64,000 nucleotides of DNA from Acidovorax sp. GBBC 1281 (GCF_028473645.1 NZ_CP097269.1:3056001-3120000); one strand, 5' to 3'; positions 1 through 9,786 are shown, numbered from the stretch's first letter. Notes: generated by a model not told the origin, from the sequence alone. Numbers and translations are program-made.

Positions 1-581
1 GTCTTGCCGCCGAAAAACCCCTGGATCGCCCCGGTGATGACGCCCAGCAGCACGCCCACCACCGTGAGCGCGATGCCGAACAGCACGCTCACGCGAAAGC
101 CGTAGATCAGCTGCGCGAGCAGGTCGCGGCCCCGGTCGTCCGTGCCCAGCCAGTTCTGCGCCGTGGGGCCCGACGGGTTGGCCGACTTCGCGAAATAGTT
201 CAGCGTGTCCGGACCGTAGGGGTTCAGCGTGTACAGCGCCCAGTTGCTGCCTTGCTGCAGCCGCTCGCGGATGAACGGGTCCAGGTAGTCGGTGGGGGTG
301 TCGAAATCGCCGCCGAAAGTCTTCTCGGGGTAGTCGTGCAGCATGGGCAGGTAGGTCTGCCCTTCGTAGCGCACGATCAAGGGACGGTCGTTGCTGATCA
401 GTTCCGCCACCAGGCTCAGGGCCACCAGCGCGCTGAACAGGATCAGGCTCCAGTAGCCCAGCCGATTGCGCTTGAAGCGGCGCCACGCACGGCGGCCGGG
501 CGAGAGCGACGGGGCCACGGGCGCGGCGCCGCTCGGGGGGCGGCCACCGGCCGACTCCGGGGGGTTAGTCAAACTTGACAC
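1..581 (-). CDS. yejE: ABC transporter permease YejE (partial, C-terminus outside window)
   Basis: Inner-membrane permease of the YejABEF importer, which takes up oligopeptides and, in enterobacteria, microcin C. Only the N-terminal ~190 residues are inside the window. They show the family's basic N-terminus (RRFKRNRLGYWSL), a first membrane span, the periplasmic loop with NWLGTDDRGRD, and the start of the transmembrane permease domain. The gene is the third of yejA-yejB-yejE. A GTG at 579-581 lies inside the last codons of yejB, giving translational coupling; a second GTG at 516-518 would give a shorter N-terminus. The family is certain, the start is not. Confidence 0.85.
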   Translation of the reverse strand, partial: MSSLTNPPESAGGRPPSGAAPVAPSLSPGRRAWRRFKRNRLGYWSLILFSALVALSLVAELISNDRPLIVRYEGQTYLPMLHDYPEKTFGGDFDTPTDYLDPFIRERLQQGSNWALYTLNPYGPDTLNYFAKSANPSGPTAQNWLGTDDRGRDLLAQLIYGFRVSVLFGIALTVVGVLLGVITGAIQGFFGGK

Positions 582-1602
582 GTGGGTCCACCCATACGTA
601 GCAAAGATCGCTCACCAGCTTGGTCACCAGTCCGATCAGCGTGAAGAGATACAGCGTGCCCAGCACCACGGGGTAGTCGCGCCGGATCACGCTTTCGTAG
701 CTCAGCAGGCCCAGGCCGTCGAGCGAGAACAGCGTCTCGATCAGCAACGAGCCGGCGAAGAACGCCCCGATGAACGCCGCCGGAAAGCCCGTGATGATGG
801 GAATGAGGGCATTGCGGAACACGTGCTTCCACAGCACCTGCCGCTCCGACAGCCCCTTGGCGCGGGCCGTGAGCACGTATTGCTTGCGGATCTCTTCGAG
901 GAAGGCGTTCTTGGTCAGCATGGCCGTCACCGCGAAGCTGCCCAGCACCATGGCCGTGACCGGCAGCGTGATGTGCCACAGGTAGTCCACGATGCGCGCG
1001 CCCCAGGTCATCTCATCCCAGTTCGCCGAGGTGAGTCCCCGCAGCGGGAACCACTGCAACTGCCCGCCGAAGATCACCAGGAGCGCCACGCCCAGCACGA
1101 AGCCGGGAATGGCGTAGCCCACCAGCACGATGAGCGTGGTGACGAAGTCGAAGCGCGAGCCCGCCCGCACCGCCTTGGCCACGCCGAGCGGCACGGCCAC
1201 GAGATAACTGATGAAGAAGGTCCACAGGCCCAGGCTGATCGACACGGGCAGCTTTTCCTTCACGAGCTGCCACACGTCCTTGTTCTGAAAGAAGCTGCGG
1301 CCCAGGTCGAAGCGCGCGAACTGCCCGAGCATCTGGAAAAAGCGCTCATGCGCCGGCTTGTCGAAGCCGTAGAGCGCCTTGATCTGCTCCAGCCGCTTCG
1401 GGTCCACGCCCTGCGCACCCCGGTAGGCCAGGCCGCCGCCTTCGGCCCCGCCGCCGCCGCGTCCCATCCCGGCCTTGGACTCGGCCAGGTACTGCTCGAC
1501 GGGGCCGCCGGGCACGAACTGGATCACCACGAAGGTCAGCAGCAGCACGCCCAGCAGGGTGGGCAGCATGAGCAGCACGCGCTTGAGGATGTAGGCGAAC
1601 AT
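565..1602 (-). CDS. yejB: ABC transporter permease YejB
   Basis: Inner-membrane permease, partner of YejE in a YejABEF-type peptide importer. The 345-residue product begins MFAYILKRVLLMLPTLLGV, a typical first span of DppB/OppB-like permeases, and has five further hydrophobic segments. The cytoplasmic coupling loop is recognisable in TARAKGLSERQVLWKHVFRN around residue 250. A glycine-rich insert near residue 55 (GMGRGGGGAEGGG) is longer than in enteric homologues. It lies 59 nt after yejA and overlaps the proposed yejE start, so the three genes are probably one transcript. Confidence 0.93.
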   Translation of the reverse strand: MFAYILKRVLLMLPTLLGVLLLTFVVIQFVPGGPVEQYLAESKAGMGRGGGGAEGGGLAYRGAQGVDPKRLEQIKALYGFDKPAHERFFQMLGQFARFDLGRSFFQNKDVWQLVKEKLPVSISLGLWTFFISYLVAVPLGVAKAVRAGSRFDFVTTLIVLVGYAIPGFVLGVALLVIFGGQLQWFPLRGLTSANWDEMTWGARIVDYLWHITLPVTAMVLGSFAVTAMLTKNAFLEEIRKQYVLTARAKGLSERQVLWKHVFRNALIPIITGFPAAFIGAFFAGSLLIETLFSLDGLGLLSYESVIRRDYPVVLGTLYLFTLIGLVTKLVSDLCYVWVDPRVKFD

Positions 1603-1661
1603 GGCGGCGGTGGTGGGTCGGAAAATTGGGCGGGTCTGGACGGTGCTGGGGGTCGAACGGA

Positions 1662-3494
1662 TCAGCGCCGCGCGGGGTCCGGCGCCGTCTGGGGCGGCAT
1701 GCGCGCCCACCAGGTGTCGATGGCCCAGGCCTCGCCCGTGGAATACGGCGGCAGGGTGGCCGGCCGCTCCAGGCGCCAGGCGTTGTAGACCATGCGGTGC
1801 GAAGGCGCGGTGTACTGGGGAATCAGGTAGTGCCCGTGCGCGATGACGCGCTCCAGAACATGGCAGGCGGGCAGCAGCTCGTCCAGCGTCTTGGCCGACA
1901 CGATGCTGCGGATCATCGCGTCCACGGCCTTGCTCTTCACGCCGGGGAAGTTGCCCGAGTCTTCCGTGTCCGCCGCCTGCGAGCCGAACATGTCGGCCAG
2001 TTCCTGCCCCGGGTTGTTGGTGCCCTGGTACGCGATGGTGGTGATGTCGAAGTCGAACTTGCTCAGGCGCTGCTGGTAGAGCGCGAAATCCACCGCCCGG
2101 AAGTTCAGCGTGATGCCGAGCTTTTGCAGGTTGCGGATCCACGACGACAGCGACCGCACGCCGCCCTCGCTGCTGTCCAGGTACTCCAGCACCATGGCCT
2201 GGCCCTGCGCGTTGCGCAACGCGCCGTCCTTCACCTCCCAGCCCGCCTCTCTCAAAAGGGCCTGGGCACGGCGTAGGTTGTCGCGCAGCGTGGTGCCGCC
2301 CTCGGTGCGCGGCGGCGTGGTCATGGGTCCGAAAGCGCTGGCGGGAAGGCTCTGGCGCCAGGGCTCCATCAGCGCCAGCTCCTCGGGCGTGGGTGTGCCG
2401 CGGGTCTCGCACAGGGTGTTGCCGAACAGGCCGTTGATGCGCTGGTAGGCGCCGTAGAACAGCTGGCGGCTCATCCACTCGAAGTCGTAGGCCAGTCCCA
2501 GCGCTTCGCGCACGCGGGCATCCTGCAGCAGCGGCCGGCGCGTGTTGAGCACGTAGCTCTGGAAGCCCGAAGGCAGCTTGTGCTCGAAGTTGCCCTTGAC
2601 CAGCTCGCCGGTATCGAACTTGCGCCCCGTGACGCGGCGCGCCCAGTCGCCCGCGCTGAAAAAGCGCATGAGGTCGAACTCGCCCGCTTTGAGCGCCTCC
2701 AGCCGCGCGGTGTTGTCGCGGTAGATCTTCACCAGGATGCGGTCGAAATTGGCGGTGCCCTTGCGCACGTTGAGATCGCGCGCCCAATAGCCGGGATCGC
2801 GCACGTAGGTGATGTCCTTGCCGAAGCGCACCGGCCCGATCTTGTAGGGTCCGCTGCCGATCGGGATGTCCATCACCACCTGATCGAAGCGCTTGGCCTT
2901 GCCGTTCTCCACGCCCCAGTCGCGGCTGAAGACCGGCAGCCCGCCCACCGTGAGCGGCAGCTCGCGGTTGGGGTGCTTGAAGCGGTAGCGCACCGTGCGG
3001 TCGTCGATCACGTCGATGCCCGCCACGTCGAACAGCGCCGTCTTGTAGGCCGGCGAGGTGTAGGGGCCCATCAGCGTGTCGTAGCTGAACTTCACGTCCT
3101 GCGCCAACACCGGCTTCCCGTTGTGAAAGCGCGCTTCGGGCCGCAGGCGGAACACCACCGAGAGGCCATCGGCGGCCACCTCCACGTCCTGCGCCAGCAG
3201 GCCGTAGCCGGTGGCGGTCTCATCGAGCGAGCCGGTGAGCAACGTATCGAACATCAGGTCCGACAGGTAGGCCGGGGAATTGCCCTTGATGGTGAACGGG
3301 TTGTATTTGTCGAAGGTGGAGACGCGCAGGTTGCTCACCAGCCGCAGTTCGCCGCCCTTGGGCGCATCGGGGTTGACGTACCCGAAGTGGTCGAAGCCCG
3401 CAGGCATCCGGGGCTCGCCCCACAGCGCATAGGCGTGTCCCGCCCACACGGGCATCGCACTCCCCCACAGCAACAAGATCGGCCAAAGACGCAT
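1662..3494 (-). CDS. yejA: extracellular solute-binding protein YejA
   Basis: Periplasmic substrate-binding protein of the Yej importer (family 5 solute-binding proteins). The 610-residue product starts at the ATG at 3494, giving a signal peptide [19 protein letters not shown] cleaved near VWA. The mature N-terminus HAYALWGEP and the segment [15 protein letters not shown] match YejA-type proteins. An in-frame upstream start would add five residues but would spoil the signal peptide. It is the first gene of yejABE and is divergent from fabI, so the 125 bp at 3495-3619 should hold both promoters. Confidence 0.93.
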   Translation of the reverse strand: MRLWPILLLWGSAMPVWAGHAYALWGEPRMPAGFDHFGYVNPDAPKGGELRLVSNLRVSTFDKYNPFTIKGNSPAYLSDLMFDTLLTGSLDETATGYGLLAQDVEVAADGLSVVFRLRPEARFHNGKPVLAQDVKFSYDTLMGPYTSPAYKTALFDVAGIDVIDDRTVRYRFKHPNRELPLTVGGLPVFSRDWGVENGKAKRFDQVVMDIPIGSGPYKIGPVRFGKDITYVRDPGYWARDLNVRKGTANFDRILVKIYRDNTARLEALKAGEFDLMRFFSAGDWARRVTGRKFDTGELVKGNFEHKLPSGFQSYVLNTRRPLLQDARVREALGLAYDFEWMSRQLFYGAYQRINGLFGNTLCETRGTPTPEELALMEPWRQSLPASAFGPMTTPPRTEGGTTLRDNLRRAQALLREAGWEVKDGALRNAQGQAMVLEYLDSSEGGVRSLSSWIRNLQKLGITLNFRAVDFALYQQRLSKFDFDITTIAYQGTNNPGQELADMFGSQAADTEDSGNFPGVKSKAVDAMIRSIVSAKTLDELLPACHVLERVIAHGHYLIPQYTAPSHRMVYNAWRLERPATLPPYSTGEAWAIDTWWARMPPQTAPDPARR

Positions 3495-3619
3495 GCGACA
3501 ATTCTGCACTACGCTGGCGGCGCCCCGACGGGTCGCATGTCACATGCCCCGGTGGGCCATCAGCGGCGCACGCGCCGCCGCCACGCCCCCAATCCCCCGC
3601 ATTCCACAGGAGAAGAAAC

Positions 3620-4417
3620 ATGGGTTTTCTGACCGGCAAGAAGCTGCTTATCACCGGCGTGTTGTCCAACCGCTCGATCGCCTACGGCATCGCCCGCGCC
3701 TGCCACGCGCAAGGCGCAGAACTTGCCTTCAGTTACGTCGGCGAGCGCTTCAAGGACCGCATCACCGACTTCGCCGCCGAGTTCGACTCCAAGCTCATCT
3801 TCGATTGCGACGTGGGCAGCGACGAGCAGATCGACCGCATGTTCGCCGACCTGTCGCAGGCCTGGCCGAAGTTCGACGGCTTCGTGCACAGCATCGGCTT
3901 CGCGCCGCGCGAGGCGATCGCCGGCGATTTTCTCGAAGGGCTGTCGCGCGAGTCGTTCCGCATCGCGCATGACATCAGCGCCTACAGCTTTCCCGCCATG
4001 GCCAAGGCCGCCCTGCCCTATCTCAACGAAAAATCGTCCGTGGTCACCCTGAGCTACCTGGGCGCGCTGCGCACGGTGCCCAACTACAACACCATGGGCC
4101 TGGCCAAGGCCAGCCTGGAGGCCAGCGTGCGCTACCTGGCCGAATCGCTGGGCCCGCGCGGCATGCGCGCCAACGGCATCAGCGCCGGCCCCATCAAGAC
4201 CCTGGCGGCCAGCGGCATCAAGGACTTCGGCAAGCTGCTGGGCGTGGTCGCCGGCGCCTCGCCCCTGCGCCGCAACGTGACGATCGAAGACGTGGGCAAT
4301 GCCGCCGCCTTCCTGCTGTCGGACCTGGCCAGCGGCGTGACGGCCGAGATCATGTACGTGGACGGCGGCTTCAGCCAGACGGGCGGCATCAGCCGGGAAA
4401 GCGCCGAGCTGTCCTGA
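3620..4417 (+). CDS. fabI: enoyl-[acyl-carrier-protein] reductase (NADH) FabI
   Basis: Catalyses the last reduction of each fatty-acid elongation round (trans-2-enoyl-ACP to acyl-ACP, NADH-dependent) in the cytoplasm. The 265-residue protein has the FabI nucleotide motif GVLSNRSIA (13-21) and the catalytic set Tyr146 (SYLG), Tyr156 (NYN) and Lys163 (GLAKAS), numbered as in E. coli. The substrate-loop region [16 protein letters not shown] is intact. An AGGAG-like ribosome site lies just before the ATG. It is monocistronic as far as can be seen and is the target class of triclosan-type inhibitors. Confidence 0.97.
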   Translation: MGFLTGKKLLITGVLSNRSIAYGIARACHAQGAELAFSYVGERFKDRITDFAAEFDSKLIFDCDVGSDEQIDRMFADLSQAWPKFDGFVHSIGFAPREAIAGDFLEGLSRESFRIAHDISAYSFPAMAKAALPYLNEKSSVVTLSYLGALRTVPNYNTMGLAKASLEASVRYLAESLGPRGMRANGISAGPIKTLAASGIKDFGKLLGVVAGASPLRRNVTIEDVGNAAAFLLSDLASGVTAEIMYVDGGFSQTGGISRESAELS

Positions 4418-4452
4418 GATTCAAGCCGAATCGGCCACCAGCGCATATTTCC

Positions 4453-4483
4453 CTAGGGCATACTGCTATTAAAATAATAGCAA
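4453..4483. repeat. degenerate palindromic intergenic repeat, copy A
   Basis: A CTAGGGCATA block is followed by a short palindrome GCTATT-n5-AATAGC. The same order of blocks occurs at 45466-45496, and a related palindrome is at 25541-25559. It sits in the fabI-ligE gap, just before the ligase start. I read it as a dispersed extragenic repeat of this bacterial family rather than a regulatory site of the ligase. Confidence 0.5.
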
Positions 4484-4492
4484 AATAGTCCC

Positions 4493-5368
4493 ATGCTTCG
4501 CCGCATCGCCATCACCGTCCTGCTGGTCTGCGGCGCGCTGCCGGCCTGGGCGCAACCCCCAGCGCCGGTATCGCCCGCCTCGCCGCCGCCCCTGCTGCTG
4601 GCCAACGTCTACCGCGCCGGGCTACCGCTGGCGGACTACTGGGTGAGCGAAAAGTACGACGGGGTGCGCGGCTACTGGGACGGCCACCAGTTGCACACGC
4701 GCGGTGGCGAGCGGGTGAATGCGCCCGCCTGGTTCACGCAGGGCTGGCCCGCGATCCCGATGGATGGCGAGCTTTGGGCCGGCCGGGGCCGCTTCGCCCA
4801 GGCGCAGTCCACCGTGCGGCAGCAGCGGCCCGACGATGCGGCCTGGCGCCACCTGCAGTTCATGGTGTTCGACCTGCCCGCGCAGGGCGGCCCGTTCGAC
4901 GAGCGCCTGCCGGCATTGCAGACCGCCGTGGCGCGCATCGGCCATCCCTGGGTGCAGGCCGTGCCCCAGCAGCGCATCGCCACCGATGCCCGGTTGCAGG
5001 CCCTGCTGCACCGCACGGTGCGCGATGGCGGCGAGGGGCTGATGCTGCACCGTGGGGCGTCGCTCTACCAAGCCGGCCGCAGCGACGATCTCATCAAGCT
5101 CAAGACCCATGAAGACACCGAGGCGCGGGTCGTGGGCTACGTGCCCGGCAAAGGCCGGCACCGGGGCCGCATGGGCGCCTTGCTGGTGGAGATGCCCGGC
5201 GGCCAGCGCTTTCGGCTGGGCGCCGGCTTCACCGATGCGGACCGGGCGCATCCGCCGCCCCTGGGCAGCTGGGTGACCTACCGCTTTCGCGGCACGCACG
5301 AGGGCGGCCTGCCGCGCTTCGCCAGCTTCCTTCGCGTGCGCGAAGACATGCACGCCGCTGCGCCCTAG
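4493..5368 (+). CDS. ligE: secreted ATP-dependent DNA ligase (Lig E type)
   Basis: Minimal ATP-dependent DNA ligase sealing nicks, probably in the periplasm. The 291-residue protein opens with a signal peptide (ITVLLVCGALPAWA, cleavage near residue 20). Lys54 in SEKYDGVRG is the adenylated lysine of motif I; DGELW (91-95), EGLMLH (181-186) and LIKLK (200-204) are motifs III, IV and V. A short OB domain follows and there is no extra DNA-binding domain, as in Lig E of Neisseria and Haemophilus. The TAG stop at 5366-5368 is made of a TA target site plus the first base of the downstream insertion sequence; the protein is unchanged. Confidence 0.9.
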   Translation: MLRRIAITVLLVCGALPAWAQPPAPVSPASPPPLLLANVYRAGLPLADYWVSEKYDGVRGYWDGHQLHTRGGERVNAPAWFTQGWPAIPMDGELWAGRGRFAQAQSTVRQQRPDDAAWRHLQFMVFDLPAQGGPFDERLPALQTAVARIGHPWVQAVPQQRIATDARLQALLHRTVRDGGEGLMLHRGASLYQAGRSDDLIKLKTHEDTEARVVGYVPGKGRHRGRMGALLVEMPGGQRFRLGAGFTDADRAHPPPLGSWVTYRFRGTHEGGLPRFASFLRVREDMHAAAP

Positions 5369-6526
5369 TGTCCTGTCCCGTTAATTCGCAGGCACGATAG
5401 CTGCATGGTTTCGGGCCATCCTTGAGGTGCCGCCATGCCCAATGCAACGACCCGAACAGAAATTGCGCTTAGTGAAGTGGAGCGCGCGGAACTGACGTCC
5501 ATGGCGCGATCACGTTCGCTGCCAGCGGCGTTGTCGCTCAGGGCGCGCATCGTGCTGACTTGCGAAGGCACAGATAAAGCCAGCACCGCGGTTGCGCAGG
5601 CTCTGGGGATCAGTCGTAGCACTGTCACCAAGTGGCGCGGGCGCTATGCGCGCCATCGCATTGCAGGGCTTTACGACGAGTTGCGCCCGGGTCGCCCCCG
5701 CACGGTAGATGACGAGCGTGTTGCTGAGTTGATTACCAAGACGTTGCACACCAAGCCTGCTGATGGGGGTACCCACTGGAGCACCCGCACGCTGGCCGCC
5801 GATACGGGCATCAGCAAGAGCACGGTGGCGCGCTATCTGCAGACCTTCAACCTCAAGCCGCACCGGGCCGACAGCTTCAAGCTGTCGACCGATCCGCTGT
5901 TCATCGAGAAGCTGCGCGACGTTGTGGGGCTGTACCTGAACCCACCTGACAACGCGCTGGTGCTGTGCGTGGACGAGAAGAGCCAATGCCAAGCTTTGGA
6001 GCGTACGCAGCCGATGCTGCCAATGGGGTTTGGCTATGTCGAAGGTGTCACGCACGACTACGTGCGCCACGGCACCACCACCTTGTTCGCGGCCCTGAAC
6101 GTGATGAATGGCCAAGTGATCGCGCAGTGCCGGCCCCGGCATCGTCATCAAGAGTTCCTTGCCTTCCTGCGCGCCATCGACAAGGCAGTGCCCGACGAAC
6201 TGGATGTGCACTGCATAGCTGATAACTACGCCAGCCACAAGCATCCAAAGGTGCGCGCTTGGTTGGCCGAGCGGCCTCGCTGGCACATGCACTTCGTTCC
6301 GACCTATTCAAGCTGGCTCAATCAGGTCGAGCGCTTCTTCTCGATCATCACCACGCGGGCAATCCGCCGTGGCTCGTTCACCAGCGTGAAGGATCTGATC
6401 AACAAGATCGACACATTCATCGCGAATTACAACCAGTCCTGCCAGCCGTTTACTTGGACAGCTACAGCAGACTCCATCCTCGAAAAACTCGCCAGACTAT
6501 GCGGGCGAATTAACGGGACAGGACAC
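5368..6526 (+). mobile_element. IS630-family insertion sequence, complete
   Basis: A 1159-bp element with near-perfect terminal inverted repeats: the left end reads GTGTCCTGTCCCGTTAATTC and the right end is its complement. It is flanked by TA at 5366-5367 and TA at 6527-6528, the TA duplication expected of IS630/Tc1-mariner elements. It carries one intact transposase. Removing it rejoins CCC-TA-GCGGG, which restores the same TAG stop for the ligase gene. Confidence 0.93.
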
Positions 6527-6529
6527 TAG
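5435..6529 (+). CDS. IS630-family transposase
   Basis: DDE transposase of 364 residues that cuts and joins the ends of its own element. The N-terminal ~140 residues hold two helix-turn-helix regions (GISRSTVTKWRGRY, GISKSTVARYL). The catalytic triad is visible as Asp180 (LCVDEKSQC), Asp263 (HCIADNYASHK) and Glu299 (SWLNQVERFF). No frameshift is seen, so it may be active. The last residues are read from the right inverted repeat, and the stop codon TAG at 6527-6529 uses the duplicated TA outside the element. Confidence 0.95.
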   Translation: MPNATTRTEIALSEVERAELTSMARSRSLPAALSLRARIVLTCEGTDKASTAVAQALGISRSTVTKWRGRYARHRIAGLYDELRPGRPRTVDDERVAELITKTLHTKPADGGTHWSTRTLAADTGISKSTVARYLQTFNLKPHRADSFKLSTDPLFIEKLRDVVGLYLNPPDNALVLCVDEKSQCQALERTQPMLPMGFGYVEGVTHDYVRHGTTTLFAALNVMNGQVIAQCRPRHRHQEFLAFLRAIDKAVPDELDVHCIADNYASHKHPKVRAWLAERPRWHMHFVPTYSSWLNQVERFFSIITTRAIRRGSFTSVKDLINKIDTFIANYNQSCQPFTWTATADSILEKLARLCGRINGTGH

Positions 6530-6553
6530 CGGGACCGGGGCCGGGCTCCCACG

Positions 6554-6593
6554 AAAAAGCCGCAAGGCGCCCGCCCCGGGTGCCGTGCGGCTT
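6554..6593 (-). terminator. Rho-independent terminator of the fasciclin gene
   Basis: Inverted repeat AAGCCGCA / TGCGGCTT with an inner GC-rich stem, followed on the minus strand by a run of five T. It lies 75 bp beyond the fasciclin gene stop and would end that leftward transcript. Confidence 0.75.
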
Positions 6594-6667
6594 CGTTGCA
6601 TCAAGGCCTGACCCGCACAACGGCTGGCGGCCATACGAGGGCCAGCGATGCGAACGGCCTGGCAGTC

Positions 6668-7228
6668 TTACTTGGGCAGCAGCACCTTGTCCACGACGTG
6701 GATCACGCCGTTGGACTGGTACACGTCGGCGATGGTCACCTTGGACGTACCGCCCTTTTCATCCGTCAGCGCAATCGAGGAACCGCTGGCCTTGGCCGTC
6801 AACGTGCCGCCGGCCACGGTCTTCAGACTGGCCGAGCCCTTGCCGTCGGCAATCATCTTGGACAGCGCGGCCGCATCGACCTTGCCCGCCACCACGTGGT
6901 AGGTCAGGACCTTGGTCAGCGTGGCCTTGTTCTCGGGCTTCAGCAGCGTGTCCACCGTGCCGGCAGGCAGTGCCGCGAAGGCGGCGTTGGTGGGCGCGAA
7001 CACCGTGAACGGACCGGGGCCCTTGAGCGTGTCCACCAGGCCTGCGGCCTTCACGGCGGCGACCAGCGTGGTGTGGTCCTTGGAGTTCACCGCGTTGTCG
7101 ATGATGTCCTTGGTCGGATACATCGGCGCACCACCGACGGTCACTTGCGCGAAGGCGGGCATCGCGGCGGCAGACAGGGCGAGCGTGAGGCTGGCGGCGG
7201 TCAGGCGGGCATTCAGGCGAAAGGTCAT
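6668..7228 (-). CDS. secreted fasciclin (FAS1) domain protein
   Basis: Exported 186-residue protein with one FAS1 domain, a fold linked to adhesion and surface interactions; the substrate is not predictable. The start at 7228 gives a signal peptide (LTLALSAAAMPAFA) preceded by an RBS (GGAGAT). The FAS1 hallmarks are the H1 box GPFTVFAPTNAAFAALP and the H2 box GVIHVVDKVLLP at the very C-terminus. A longer reading frame to 7339 lacks a sensible signal peptide. It is monocistronic, with its own terminator downstream. Confidence 0.9.
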   Translation of the reverse strand: MTFRLNARLTAASLTLALSAAAMPAFAQVTVGGAPMYPTKDIIDNAVNSKDHTTLVAAVKAAGLVDTLKGPGPFTVFAPTNAAFAALPAGTVDTLLKPENKATLTKVLTYHVVAGKVDAAALSKMIADGKGSASLKTVAGGTLTAKASGSSIALTDEKGGTSKVTIADVYQSNGVIHVVDKVLLPK

Positions 7229-7339
7229 GGATATCTCCGTTGGGTCAGTGGGTGGAATGCCGCCCGAAGATTCGCGCGGCTGAACACTGATACGGGGCAG
7301 GACGCCGCCTGGATTCAGACCCGTGACATTCCCATACAA

Positions 7340-7373
7340 AAAGCCCGGAGGCGCTTTCGCACCGCCGGGCTTT
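7340..7373 (-). terminator. Rho-independent terminator of the decarboxylase gene
   Basis: Perfect nine-base arms AAAGCCCGG / CCGGGCTTT (7340-7348 and 7365-7373), followed on the minus strand by five T. It is 32 bp beyond the stop of the leftward decarboxylase gene. Confidence 0.88.
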
Positions 7374-7404
7374 CGGGGTCAAGGCCCACGGCCTCGCGCA
7401 GCGA

Positions 7405-9786
7405 TCAGACCTTGCGGCCGAACGGTCCGTCGCTGCCCACCTGCACGATGTCCTCGGCGGCGGGCGCGTTCTTGCGGCTCTTGCGCGCGGACGGCGGCTG
7501 CGGCGCGGCAGCCACGCAATCGGCGTAGTAGCGCACGTTGCCGTTGTCGTCCTCGATCTCCACCAGCCCGTGGATGTCGGTCTCGAAGCCGGGGCACAGC
7601 TTGGAGAACTCGCGCGAGAACTTGAGGTAATCCACGATCTTCTTGTTGAAGACCTCGCCCGGAATGAGCAGCGGAATGCCGGGCGGGTACGGCGTGATCA
7701 GGCTGGTCGTGATGCGGCCTTCCAGCGCATCGATCTCCACGCGCTCGGTCTTGCGGTGCGCGATGTGCGCATAGGCGTCGCTGGGCTTCATCGACGGCGT
7801 CAGGTCCGACAGGTACATCTCGGTGGTCAGGCGCGCGATGTCGTACTTGGCATAGAGCTGGTGCACGTGCTGGCACAGATCGCGCAGGCCCATGCGCTCG
7901 TAGCGCTTGTGCTGCTGGCAGAACTCCGGAAGGATGCGCCACATCGGCTGGTTCTTCTCGTAGTCGTCCTTGAACTGCTGCAGCGCCGTCAGCAGCGTGT
8001 TCCAGCGACCCTTGGTGATGCCGATGGTGAACATGATGAAGAAGCTGTAGAGCCCCGTCTTCTCCACCACCACGCCGTGCTCGGCCAGGTACTTGGTCAC
8101 GATGGAGGCGGGAATGCCGTTCTCGTCGAACTTGCCGTCCAGGTTCAGGCCCGGCGTGACGATGGTGGACTTGATCGGGTCCAGCATGTTGAAGCCGTCG
8201 GCCAGCTGGCCGAAGCCGTGCCACTTGCTGGCGTGGTTCTTCTTGCCCTTGCCGTCGCTGCGGATGACCCAGTCCTCGGCGCGGCCCAGGCCCTCGTCCA
8301 CGAGCTTGTCCGGACCCCACACCTTGAACCACCAGTCGTCCTTGCCGAACTCCTCTTCCACCTTGCGCATCGCGCGGCGGAAGTCCAGGGCTTCGAGCAG
8401 GCTTTCCTCGACCAGCGCCGTTCCGCCGGGCGGCTCCATCATCGCGGCGGCCACGTCGCAGCTGGCGATGATGCTGTACTGCGGCGAGGTCGAGGTGTGC
8501 ATCAGGTACGCCTCGTTGAACAGCGGCCGGTCGAGCTTCACCGTCTGCGAGTCCTGCACCAGCACGTGGCTGGCCTGGCTGATGCCGGCCAGCAGCTTGT
8601 GGATGGACTGCGTGGCATAAACCACCGAGTGCTTGGGCCGCGCGCGCTTCTTGCCCATCGCGTGGTAGCTGCCGTAGAACGGGTGGAAAGCCGCGTGCGG
8701 CAGCCAGGCCTCGTCGAAATGCAGGTTGTCCACGTAGCCGTCGAGCATGCCCTTGATGGTTTCGGTGTTGTAGAGCACGCCGTCGTAGGTGGATTGCGTG
8801 AGCGTGAGAACGCGCGGCTTCACAGCCTTGGCATCCACGCCCTTGAGCAGCGGATTGGCGCGGATCTTGGCCTGGATCGCCTCGGGCTCGAACTCCGACT
8901 GGGGGATCGGGCCGATGATGCCGAAGTGGTTGCGCGTGGGCTTCATGAACACCGGAATGGCGCCCGTCATGATGATGCTGTGCAGGATGGACTTGTGGCA
9001 GTTGCGGTCCACCACCACCACATCGCCGGGCGCCACCGTGTGGTGCCACACCATCTTGTTGGACGTGCTGGTGCCGTTGGTCACGAAGAAGCAGTGGTCT
9101 GCATTGAAGATGCGCGCGGCATTGCGCTCGCTCTCGCCGATGGCGCCGTTGTGGTCCAGCAGCTGGCCCAGTTCCTCGACCGCATTGCACACGTCGGCGC
9201 GCAGCATGTTCTCGCCGAAGAACTGGTGGAACATCTGTCCCACGGGGCTCTTGAGGAACGCCACGCCGCCGGAGTGGCCGGGGCAGTGCCAGCTGTACGA
9301 GCCGTCTTCGGCATAGTCCAGCAGCGCCTTGAAGAACGGCGGCTGCACGCTCTCCAGGTAGCTCTTGGCTTCGCGGATGATGTGGCGGGCCACGAACTCC
9401 GGCGTGTCCTCGAACATGTGGATGAAGCCGTGCAACTCCCGCAGGATGTCGTTGGGCAGGTGGCGGCTGGTCTTGGTCTCGCCGTGCACGTAGATCGGCA
9501 CGTCGGAGTTCTTGCGGCGCACCTCGGCGATGAAGGTGCGCAGGCTCAGCACGATGGGGTCCAGGCCCGAGCCGAGGGTGAACTCCTCGTCGTCGATCGA
9601 CAGGATGAACGCGCTCGCGCGGCTTTGCTGCTGCGCGAACTGCGACAGGTCGCCGTAGCTCGTGACGCCCAGCACCTCGAAGCCCTCCGACTCGATGGCC
9701 TGCGCCAGCGCGCGGATGCCCAGGCCCGACGTGTTCTCGGAACGATAGTCCTCGTCGATGATGACGATGGGAAAGCGGAATTTCAT
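7405..9786 (-). CDS. Orn/Lys/Arg decarboxylase (probable arginine decarboxylase)
   Basis: Pyridoxal-phosphate decarboxylase of the large basic amino acid family (fold type I), making a polyamine precursor or consuming protons in acid resistance. The 793-residue protein has the N-terminal wing domain (1-130), the core, and the cofactor lysine Lys397 in ATQSIHKLLAGISQASH, with Asp358 in LHFDEAW for the pyridine nitrogen. The length is a little over the 715-756 of enteric AdiA, CadA and SpeC. Sequence alone does not fix arginine over lysine or ornithine. The start at 9786 (MKFRFPIVIIDEDY) is preferred over a longer frame. Confidence 0.9.
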   Translation of the reverse strand: MKFRFPIVIIDEDYRSENTSGLGIRALAQAIESEGFEVLGVTSYGDLSQFAQQQSRASAFILSIDDEEFTLGSGLDPIVLSLRTFIAEVRRKNSDVPIYVHGETKTSRHLPNDILRELHGFIHMFEDTPEFVARHIIREAKSYLESVQPPFFKALLDYAEDGSYSWHCPGHSGGVAFLKSPVGQMFHQFFGENMLRADVCNAVEELGQLLDHNGAIGESERNAARIFNADHCFFVTNGTSTSNKMVWHHTVAPGDVVVVDRNCHKSILHSIIMTGAIPVFMKPTRNHFGIIGPIPQSEFEPEAIQAKIRANPLLKGVDAKAVKPRVLTLTQSTYDGVLYNTETIKGMLDGYVDNLHFDEAWLPHAAFHPFYGSYHAMGKKRARPKHSVVYATQSIHKLLAGISQASHVLVQDSQTVKLDRPLFNEAYLMHTSTSPQYSIIASCDVAAAMMEPPGGTALVEESLLEALDFRRAMRKVEEEFGKDDWWFKVWGPDKLVDEGLGRAEDWVIRSDGKGKKNHASKWHGFGQLADGFNMLDPIKSTIVTPGLNLDGKFDENGIPASIVTKYLAEHGVVVEKTGLYSFFIMFTIGITKGRWNTLLTALQQFKDDYEKNQPMWRILPEFCQQHKRYERMGLRDLCQHVHQLYAKYDIARLTTEMYLSDLTPSMKPSDAYAHIAHRKTERVEIDALEGRITTSLITPYPPGIPLLIPGEVFNKKIVDYLKFSREFSKLCPGFETDIHGLVEIEDDNGNVRYYADCVAAAPQPPSARKSRKNAPAAEDIVQVGSDGPFGRKV

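Noticed and set aside
3494..3509. Upstream start for yejA
   Set aside because: It would add MQNCR before a well-formed signal peptide and has no ribosome site.
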